Positions 1 to 4,534 of a DNA stretch of 5,613 nt are shown here, one piece after another (positions within the stretch are counted from its first letter, which is position 1; each line of letters begins with the position of its first letter). Both the position numbers and the translations under genes were made by a program. The notes under the pieces are model-generated. The model was not told where the DNA came from. It saw only the letters and a list, made by a program, of their open reading frames with translations, and did not search any database. Source of the DNA: an uncultured Collinsella sp. (GTDB lineage: Bacteria; Actinomycetota; Coriobacteriia; Coriobacteriales; Coriobacteriaceae); contig CALKBB010000175.1 of the NCBI GenBank assembly GCA_937989795.1, positions 1 to 5,613 on the forward strand, given 5' to 3'.

Positions 1-495
1 ATCGATATGGTGGCCCGACACCGTGATGTCAAACTCGACCATACCGGACAGGGGGCCGCGCGTGAGCGCCATGTCGTTGAGGGCGAACGTGCGCACGACA
101 TCCTTCGTACCGTCTTCGCGCACGGACACGATATCCGCAGCGATGGTGGCGCGACGGCTCACATGCAGCTCGCCGGACAGGGCGTCGCTTACGACCTGCA
201 GAATGTCGCGCTCCTCGGGACTCGCAGCAGTTAAAAAGCCCAGGTGACCATAGGAAAGACCGAGGATAGGAATCTCGCGATGGTTGAGGATGCGGGCAGC
301 GCGCAGCAACGTACCGTCCCCGCCGAGCGTAATGACCAGATCGGAGCCATCAATATCAGGCGTGCTTTGAATCTTCGATCGCTGGTCGGCAGCCCATGCG
401 ACTTCATAGCCCTGGCGCGTCAGCCAAAGCTCGAGCATCAAGCCGCTCTCGACCGCCTCTTGCTTGTAATAATTGGGAACCAGAAAGACCTTCAT
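1..495 (-). CDS. nadK: NAD kinase, 3' end cut by window edge
   Basis: NAD kinase phosphorylates NAD to NADP in the cytosol using ATP or polyphosphate. The frame is open from ATG 495-493 to the window edge, giving 165 residues; the family is usually about 280-300, so the C-terminal beta-sandwich part is missing here. Visible motifs are the family GGDGT loop at residues 58-62 (LGGDGTLLRAAR context, D60 the likely catalytic Asp), the GLSYGHLGFLT segment at 79-89, and the ALND motif at 138-141, which corresponds to the N-E/D pair that binds NAD. The start overlaps the tlyA stop by 4 nt (ATGA), and no strong Shine-Dalgarno precedes it, so translation is probably coupled to tlyA. The alternative upstream ATG at 500-498 is out of frame and closes after two codons. 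I infer that it is the sixth gene of the efp operon; recN often follows in related genomes but cannot be seen here. Confidence 0.95.
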   Translation of the reverse strand, partial: MKVFLVPNYYKQEAVESGLMLELWLTRQGYEVAWAADQRSKIQSTPDIDGSDLVITLGGDGTLLRAARILNHREIPILGLSYGHLGFLTAASPEERDILQVVSDALSGELHVSRRATIAADIVSVREDGTKDVVRTFALNDMALTRGPLSGMVEFDITVSGHHID

Positions 496-1304
496 AGCAT
501 TGCAGCTTTCTCGCTCATAACCGATACCTGGAATTGCAGCTCGTCTTGCGAGCGGTCGCCAGATTCAAATCTCGTGCCGTACAGGAAAAACTCAACGTTG
601 CCCTTGGCACCATGAATGGGCGACACGCACACATCGACCGGAAACAGGCCCTTGGCAGCAAAGAGCTCAACCGCCGCCACGAGCGTATCGCGGCGCACGG
701 CGGGATCGGTCACAATGCCGCCCTCGCCCACCAGCGCCGCCGGAGCCTCAAACTGCGGCTTTACGAGCGTGCAGAACGAACCCGAAGGCTTCAGGCACGC
801 CAGCACGGCGTCGATGATATTCGCGACACTCGTAAACGACACATCGCACACAGCCAAGTCGATAGCTCCGCCGTAGCCAAGCTCGGGCAGCTGCGTCACG
901 TTGGTGCGCTCATGGAGCGTCACGCGCTCGTCTTGGCGCAGCGACCAATCAAACTGGGCGCGACCTACATCGACCGAAACGACCGTAGCGGCACCGCGCT
1001 TGAGCAGGCAATCGGTAAAGCCACCCGTAGAACAGCCCACATCGAGGCAAGCAAGATTTGTCGGATCAATCCCAAACGCATCGAGCGCGCCCTCGAGCTT
1101 GAGCCCGCCGCGCCCAACGTAGGGAATACGACCCTTCACGTGCAACGGCAGGCCCGGCGTCACCTTAAGGCCCGGTGAGGTCAAACGCTCGCCGCCACTC
1201 GAGACCAAGCCGGCCATAAGAGTGCGAAGGGCATCCGCGCGATCGGCGCAGATGCCCTGTGAAATCAGTTCGTCATCAAGACGCACACGTTTCATGAATG
1301 CCAT
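492..1304 (-). CDS. tlyA: TlyA family rRNA 2'-O-methyltransferase (hemolysin-like annotation)
   Basis: TlyA methylates the 2'-O of cytidines in 23S rRNA and, in the longer type, 16S rRNA, using SAM; loss is known to give capreomycin resistance in mycobacteria. With ATG at 1304 the protein is 270 aa. An S4 RNA-binding domain lies at about 7-50 (RLDDEL..., MAGLVSSG), followed by the family linker GRGGLKLEGAL (64-74). SAM motif I is LDVGCSTGGFTD (87-98), with VDVG at 111-114, CDVSF at 153-157, KPQFEA at 182-187 and SPIHGAKGNVEFF at 228-240. K69, D154, K182 and E238 fall at the numbers I recall for the M. tuberculosis catalytic tetrad. A charged tail of about 27 residues follows. Start choice: ATG 1304 shares its A with the xseB stop (TGATG), which favours coupling; ATG 1295 (267 aa, MKRVRLD) is a fair alternative and TTG 1307 less likely. 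The old 'hemolysin' name is probably misleading. Confidence 0.95.
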   Translation of the reverse strand: MAFMKRVRLDDELISQGICADRADALRTLMAGLVSSGGERLTSPGLKVTPGLPLHVKGRIPYVGRGGLKLEGALDAFGIDPTNLACLDVGCSTGGFTDCLLKRGAATVVSVDVGRAQFDWSLRQDERVTLHERTNVTQLPELGYGGAIDLAVCDVSFTSVANIIDAVLACLKPSGSFCTLVKPQFEAPAALVGEGGIVTDPAVRRDTLVAAVELFAAKGLFPVDVCVSPIHGAKGNVEFFLYGTRFESGDRSQDELQFQVSVMSEKAAML

Positions 1305-1570
1305 CAACCATTCGTATCCGGAGACGCGGCCTGGCTATCCTTGGATTCGTTTGCCGCATCCTCATCGTATTCCTGCTCGAGCTTATCTGCCTCGCGAGGC
1401 GTCAGCTCAAACTTATCGACCATGTCGACCGCACGAGAGCCCAGCTCGATCGCCTCGTCAAACAAATCGAGCGAACGCTCCAGGGACGTATCCTTGGAGC
1501 GAACGGTCGCGATAATCTGGTCCAAGCGGTCCGAGATCTCGTCGAAGTTGCGGACGGAACCCTCTGGCAT
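1304..1570 (-). CDS. xseB: Exodeoxyribonuclease VII small subunit
   Basis: XseB is the small, helical subunit of exonuclease VII; several copies wrap the XseA catalytic subunit, which degrades single-stranded DNA from both ends in repair. The 88-residue product has the family core at about 8-56: NFDEISDRLDQII, then a SLERSLDLFDEAIELG stretch (29-44) equivalent to the usual SLEESL.LYE.G.. signature, then a second helix. From about residue 60 the protein is a hydrophilic, acidic, probably disordered tail (EYDEDAANESKD). Similarity is to a short helical family, so the call rests on the core pattern plus position next to nusB and tlyA. The ATG lies 2 nt after the nusB TAG, with a strong GAGGAG site inside the nusB end. 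The partner xseA is not in this window. Confidence 0.85.
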   Translation of the reverse strand: MPEGSVRNFDEISDRLDQIIATVRSKDTSLERSLDLFDEAIELGSRAVDMVDKFELTPREADKLEQEYDEDAANESKDSQAASPDTNG

Positions 1571-1572
1571 GG

Positions 1573-2157
1573 CTACTCCTCAACGGTACCGGTCTCGGCC
1601 TCGGCGACCTCGGCGCCCTTATCGAGAACGCCGGCCGCAGCCTGAGCAGCGGCAACCTTGGCGGCAGCCTCGGCAGCCTGGGCCTCCTCGCGGGCACGGT
1701 CCTCGGCCAGCAGCTCCTGATACAGGTCCTCGCCCGGCAGCTCCTCGCTACGAGCGATCTTGCCAAGCACGCCGTTGACAAACGACGCAGACTGGTCGGT
1801 GCCATAGGCCTTGGCAAGCTCGACTGCCTCGTTGATCACGATGGCATCCGAGACCTCCTCGTCGGTGAGGAAGCGCATCTCATAGACGGCGATGCGCAGC
1901 AGATTGCGGTCGGCACCGGGCATGCGCATAAGATCCCAGTTCTTGGCGACGGAGCGCAGGGCGCAGTCGATGCGGTCAATGTGCTCGTAGGCACCGCGGC
2001 ACAGCTCCAGCGCATAGGGGTCGAGGGGACCCTTCGAGATCAGGAAATCGCCCTCGAGGACGCGCTCGAGCGGGCTGTCCGTGGCCTCGGCCTGGAACAG
2101 CAGCTGCAGCGCCTGACTGCGGGCAAGCGTACGCCCGCGATAAACCTTAAGGCTCAA
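1573..2157 (-). CDS. nusB: Transcription antitermination factor NusB with Ala/Glu-rich tail
   Basis: NusB binds boxA RNA together with NusE (ribosomal protein S10) and helps RNA polymerase through rRNA operons. The all-helical core is at about 11-136: LARSQALQLLFQAE near the N-terminus, the GADRNLLRIAVYEM segment (81-94), then VINEAVELAKAYG (107-119) and FVNGVLGKIAR (126-136), which are near-diagnostic for the family. The protein is 194 aa, while NusB is usually about 130-160. The excess is a C-terminal tail of some 58 residues; its last 44 contain 17 Ala and 9 Glu, so it is low in complexity, perhaps a helix or disordered. The start is TTG at 2157-2155. I chose it because an AAGGAG site sits 6 nt upstream and the N-terminus then has family-like length; no ATG is available at the front of the core. 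The gap to asp23 is 3 nt and to xseB 2 nt. Confidence 0.95.
   Translation of the reverse strand: MSLKVYRGRTLARSQALQLLFQAEATDSPLERVLEGDFLISKGPLDPYALELCRGAYEHIDRIDCALRSVAKNWDLMRMPGADRNLLRIAVYEMRFLTDEEVSDAIVINEAVELAKAYGTDQSASFVNGVLGKIARSEELPGEDLYQELLAEDRAREEAQAAEAAAKVAAAQAAAGVLDKGAEVAEAETGTVEE
1576..1581 (-). promoter_or_regulatory. Ribosome binding site of xseB inside nusB
   Basis: GAGGAG reads on the minus strand 5 nt before the xseB ATG. It coincides with the last two Glu codons of nusB, so ribosomes finishing nusB are positioned to start xseB. It fixes the xseB start at 1570. Confidence 0.8.
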
Positions 2158-2160
2158 AGG

Positions 2161-2523
2161 TTACTCCTTGGGGAAAACGAGGCCGTCGATGCAAACGTCA
2201 ACGCGCTCGACCTCGACGCCCACCTGGGCGTCGATGGCGGCAACCACGGCGGCGCGAACGGCCTCGGCGAGTTTCTTGAACGGATAGCCAAAGAACACCA
2301 CGACACGCACGGTGAGTGCGAGCTTGTCGCCAACGACCTCGGCCTCGACAGCCGGCTCGGAAGCCGGGGCCTTGGACGAAAGCATCATGGAGACAAGGTT
2401 GGTGGCAAGGTCCTTGACGCCAACGGAGGCGATGCCCTCGACATCGGACACGGCGCGCGAGACGATGGCGGTCAGAACATCGGGCGAAATGCCGATGCCG
2501 TCAATCTTGATTTCTTGGGGCAT
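2161..2523 (-). CDS. Asp23/Gls24 family (DUF322) envelope stress protein
   Basis: This 120-aa protein belongs to the Asp23/Gls24 (DUF322, YqhY-like) family. Evidence is the N-terminal pattern IGISPDVLTAIVSRAVSDVEG (within 10-30), matching the usual I.P.V...IA..A...VEG, and the C-terminal half with LALTVRVVVFFGYPF (68-82), a helix KKLAEAVRAAVVAAI (83-97) and VEVERVDVCIDGLVF (103-117). A variable Ala/Ser/Glu-rich linker (50-63) joins the halves. There is no signal peptide or membrane segment, so it should be cytosolic; some relatives bind the membrane through partners such as AmaP. B. subtilis YqhY sits in the same place before nusB and has been tied to acetyl-CoA carboxylase control, but no acc gene is adjacent here. 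The molecular role is unknown. The start ATG has a full AGGAGG site 4 nt upstream (2528-2533); the gene lies 24 nt after efp. Confidence 0.9.
   Translation of the reverse strand: MPQEIKIDGIGISPDVLTAIVSRAVSDVEGIASVGVKDLATNLVSMMLSSKAPASEPAVEAEVVGDKLALTVRVVVFFGYPFKKLAEAVRAAVVAAIDAQVGVEVERVDVCIDGLVFPKE
2164..2169 (-). promoter_or_regulatory. Ribosome binding site deciding the TTG start of nusB
   Basis: AAGGAG on the minus strand forms the last two sense codons (Lys-Glu) of the Asp23-family gene, followed by its TAA stop and 3 more bases before TTG. The 6-nt spacing is ideal and supports the non-ATG start of nusB. Confidence 0.75.
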
Positions 2524-2547
2524 GAGTCCTCCTAGAAGAGTTGGTTG

Positions 2548-3111
2548 CTAGACGCGGGAGACGAACTTGCCGTCGCGGGTGTCAACCTTAATGACCTCGC
2601 CCTCGTTGAGGTACATGGGGACCTGGATGACAGCGCCGGTGTCGATCGTGGCCGGCTTGGTGGAACCCTGGACGGTATCGCCCTTGAAGCCCGGGTCGGT
2701 CTGGACGATGGTGGTCTCGATGAACATCGGCGGGGTCACGCCCATGAGCTCATCGTCGGCGAAGAGCAGCTGGCAGGGGTCATTCTCGCGCAGCCACTTG
2801 GCGTTCTCGCCCACCATATCCTCGGGAACGGGAACCTGCTCGTAGGACTCGTTATCCATGAAGATGTAGTCGGCGCCGTCGTTGTAGAGGTACTGGAACT
2901 CACGGGTGGTGAGCATGACGCTCTCGAACTTGGTGCCGGCGTTGCAGGTGTTCTCGAGGACGCGGCCGCTCTTGATGTCGCGGGTCTTGTAGCGCACGAA
3001 AGCGCCGCCCTTGCCCGGCTTGACGTGCTGGAACTCGACGATGGTGTAGACCTTGTCCTTAATGCGGAGACCGAGGCCGTTCTTGAAGTCGGCGGTAGAG
3101 ATAGTAGGCAT
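2548..3111 (-). CDS. efp: Translation elongation factor P
   Basis: EF-P enters stalled ribosomes between the P and E sites and stimulates peptide-bond formation at consecutive prolines. The 187-aa product is full family length: an N-terminal KOW-like domain (1 to about 63, starting MPTISTADFKNGL), a first OB domain (about 65-127, with FESVMLTTREFQYLYNDG) and a second OB domain (about 128-187, containing GDTVQGSTKPATIDTG and ending DGKFVSRV). The tip loop reads KPGKGGAF (31-38) and places Lys34 where other bacteria carry beta-lysyl or 5-aminopentanol modification, or act with bare Lys in some Actinobacteria. Which applies here cannot be told; no modification enzyme is nearby. The ATG at 3111 has GAAAGG 5 nt upstream (3117-3122). 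It is the first gene of the six-gene operon, with its own -10 box upstream and the pepP terminator before that. Confidence 0.98.
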   Translation of the reverse strand: MPTISTADFKNGLGLRIKDKVYTIVEFQHVKPGKGGAFVRYKTRDIKSGRVLENTCNAGTKFESVMLTTREFQYLYNDGADYIFMDNESYEQVPVPEDMVGENAKWLRENDPCQLLFADDELMGVTPPMFIETTIVQTDPGFKGDTVQGSTKPATIDTGAVIQVPMYLNEGEVIKVDTRDGKFVSRV

Positions 3112-3168
3112 AGCGACCTTTCTTGTTATTGGCTAGACGCACAAACGTCCAAATTACATACGAGCGAA

Positions 3169-3174
3169 ATTATA
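3169..3174 (-). promoter_or_regulatory. Likely -10 box of the efp operon promoter
   Basis: The minus strand reads TATAAT, an exact sigma-70-type -10 box, in an AT-rich island within an otherwise GC-rich intergenic region. It lies between the pepP terminator and efp, predicting a start near 3162 and a leader of about 50 nt. The hexamer 17 bp upstream (GCCGCA, 3192-3197) is a poor -35 match, so either -35 contact is weak or an activator helps. Within the leader, 3134-3151 can form a small 6-bp hairpin of unknown meaning. Confidence 0.65.
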
Positions 3175-3203
3175 CACTTGCAGACGGCGGCTGCGGCGAG
3201 CGC

Positions 3204-3248
3204 ATAAAAAGAGAACGCGGGACGCCCGAATCGATCCGGACGCCCCGC
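3204..3248 (-). terminator. Rho-independent terminator downstream of pepP
   Basis: On the minus strand a 12-bp GC-rich stem (arms 3248-3237 and 3228-3217, with two G-T wobbles) encloses an 8-nt loop and is followed by a T-rich run (TTCTCTTTTTAT, 3215-3204). The other strand has no T run after the stem, so it acts for minus-strand transcripts only. It begins about 24 nt after the pepP stop and separates pepP from the efp operon. Confidence 0.88.
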
Positions 3249-3271
3249 CTCCAAAAACCCAAATGGATGGT

Positions 3272-4402
3272 TTAGCAATCGATAATATGCAGGTCGTGCG
3301 GGGTCTTGGTGAAGGGCTCGTAGCCGTTCTCGGTGACGACGCCGTAGTCCTCCAGGCGCACGCCGCCCACACCGGGCAGGTACACGCCGGGCTCCATGGT
3401 GATAACCGAGCCGACTTCGATGATATTCTTGCTGCGGTTGAAGTTAGGCAGCTCGTGGATGTCGATGCCCACGCCGTGGCCCAGACCATGGTTGTAGTAA
3501 TCGCCATAGCCGGCATCGCCAATAATCTTCTTGGAAAGCTTGAAAATGTCGTTGCCCTCGACGCCCGGATGGATAGCGGCGACGCACTCCTCGTGCGTGC
3601 GGCGCACGAGCGCGTACAGGTCGAGCTGCTCCTGGGTGGGCTCGCCCATCACGACGGTACGCGTCATGTCGGAGCGGTAGTCGCAGTAGCCCGCACCGTA
3701 ATCCATGAGGACAAAGTCACCCTTCTCGATCACACGGTCGCTCGGGACGGCATGCGGGTTTGCGGTGTTGGGACCGCTCGCGACAATGGAGCCAAAGGCC
3801 AGGCTGTCGGCGCCGTTGGCGAACATAAAGTTCTCGAGCTCGTTGCGAACCTGCTTCTCGGTCATACCGGGCTTAATGAAGCCGAGCATGTGCTGGAAGG
3901 CGGCATCGGTGATCGACTGCGCGTGGCGCATGAGCTCGATCTCCTCGGCATCCTTGATGGCACGCATCTTGCGGATGTCGTCATGCATCAGAGGCAGCAT
4001 GCAGGCAACGGAGCGGTCCTCCAGACCACGCTGGATACCCTGGTAAAAGTTAATCTGCATGTCATCCTCGACGGCGCAAACACGGCACTTGTTGGCCGCG
4101 ATCTTGCCGGCGACCCAGCCGGGGATGGTGCCCTCGTCCATGTCGTAGACCCAAGGGCTGCCGGCGGGCGTGTTCTCCTCAAAGCTGTTGAGATAGCGCG
4201 AGTCGGTGTGGAACAGGCACTGGTCGGCCGTAATAAACGCGGCATGCGGGAACTCGAAGGTGTAGTCGAAGACGCCCTTCACGCCCGTGAGCCAACGGAG
4301 ATTGGCCTCGTCGCGCACGACGATGGCGTCGTAGCCGCGCTCGGCCATCAGGGCACGGACACGCTCGATACGACCGGCAGGACCGGCAGCAAACTCAGAC
4401 AT
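3272..4402 (-). CDS. pepP: Xaa-Pro aminopeptidase (aminopeptidase P, M24B)
   Basis: This cytosolic metallopeptidase removes an N-terminal residue preceding proline. The 376-aa product has a creatinase-like N-terminal domain (about 10-140) and the pita-bread catalytic domain (about 150-370). All five dinuclear metal ligands are visible: D234 (MDYG), D245 (SDMTRT), H309 (HGLGHG), E337 (MEPG) and E351 (RLEDYG); H217 (NPHAVP) and H316 (HELP) are the expected conserved histidines. Length matches B. subtilis YqhT-type enzymes. I chose ATG 4402 because AAAGGA lies 6 nt upstream and MSEF...RIERVRALM is a normal family start; the frame stays open about 42 codons further upstream (to 4528), but that stretch is not family-like and overlaps the leader. 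Its neighbour is efp, a common pairing, yet a terminator separates them. It could accept other X-Pro peptides; exact substrates cannot be read from sequence. Confidence 0.95.
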   Translation of the reverse strand: MSEFAAGPAGRIERVRALMAERGYDAIVVRDEANLRWLTGVKGVFDYTFEFPHAAFITADQCLFHTDSRYLNSFEENTPAGSPWVYDMDEGTIPGWVAGKIAANKCRVCAVEDDMQINFYQGIQRGLEDRSVACMLPLMHDDIRKMRAIKDAEEIELMRHAQSITDAAFQHMLGFIKPGMTEKQVRNELENFMFANGADSLAFGSIVASGPNTANPHAVPSDRVIEKGDFVLMDYGAGYCDYRSDMTRTVVMGEPTQEQLDLYALVRRTHEECVAAIHPGVEGNDIFKLSKKIIGDAGYGDYYNHGLGHGVGIDIHELPNFNRSKNIIEVGSVITMEPGVYLPGVGGVRLEDYGVVTENGYEPFTKTPHDLHIIDC

Positions 4403-4408
4403 GCAGAT

Positions 4409-4414
4409 TCCTTT
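4409..4414 (-). promoter_or_regulatory. Ribosome binding site deciding the pepP start
   Basis: AAAGGA on the minus strand, 6 nt before ATG 4402. It selects this start over the longer open frame reaching 4528, which would add about 42 residues unlike the family. Confidence 0.75.
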
Positions 4415-4428
4415 CTTGATGTCCTCAT

Positions 4429-4447
4429 AAAAGCGGGACGGGTCCCG
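4429..4447 (-). terminator. Weak terminator-like hairpin in the pepP leader
   Basis: The minus strand forms CGGGA-CCCG-TCCCG (4447-4434, 5-bp stem, 4-nt loop) followed by C and TTTT (4432-4429). It lies 27-45 nt before the pepP ATG. The stem is short and the T run only four, so it may be an inefficient terminator for the upstream AroB-family gene, an attenuator, or chance. A second hairpin (4475-4457, 7 bp with one bulge) precedes it. Confidence 0.35.
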
Positions 4448-4502
4448 ATCGAAAGACGGATTCGCACGCGATCCGCAACCGATTGAAAACCCGCACCTCA
4501 AC

Positions 4503-4528
4503 ATGATACGAAAGACGATGGATGTCAA
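4503..4528 (-). promoter_or_regulatory. Candidate pepP promoter
   Basis: An exact TTGACA (4528-4523) lies 6 nt after the AroB-family stop. The nearest good -10 match, TATCAT (4508-4503), is only 14 bp away, shorter than the usual 16-18; the hexamer at 17-bp spacing is CATGTT (4505-4500), a poor match. A promoter is plausible given the 132-bp gap but is not secure. Confidence 0.35.
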
Positions 4529-4534
4529 TAAATC

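Noticed and set aside
235..260. NAD kinase segment GLSYG in place of the frequent GxNxG
   Set aside because: This position varies among NAD kinases as I know them, and the GGDGT and ALND motifs are intact, so there is no reason to suspect altered activity.
534..1178. 214-codon plus-strand open frame opposite tlyA
   Set aside because: Arg/Ala-rich translation without motifs; tlyA on the minus strand is clearly the real gene.
3154..3159. Start-stop mini-ORF (ATG TAA) in the efp leader
   Set aside because: It would lie only a few bases from the predicted transcript start and has no ribosome binding site; probably chance.
1981..3207. Two long plus-strand open frames opposite nusB, the Asp23-family gene and efp
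   Set aside because: Both are low-complexity Leu/Gly/Asp/Val-rich antisense frames, explained by codon bias of the minus-strand genes.
3263..4486. 407-codon plus-strand open frame opposite pepP
   Set aside because: Product has no recognisable family and mirrors the biased codons of pepP, which has all catalytic residues on the other strand. It also runs across the terminator side of the intergenic region. It is a shadow.
4403..4528. N-terminal extension of pepP to 4528
   Set aside because: The 42 extra residues do not resemble the family, they overlap the leader hairpins and the candidate promoter, and a good ribosome binding site marks ATG 4402.
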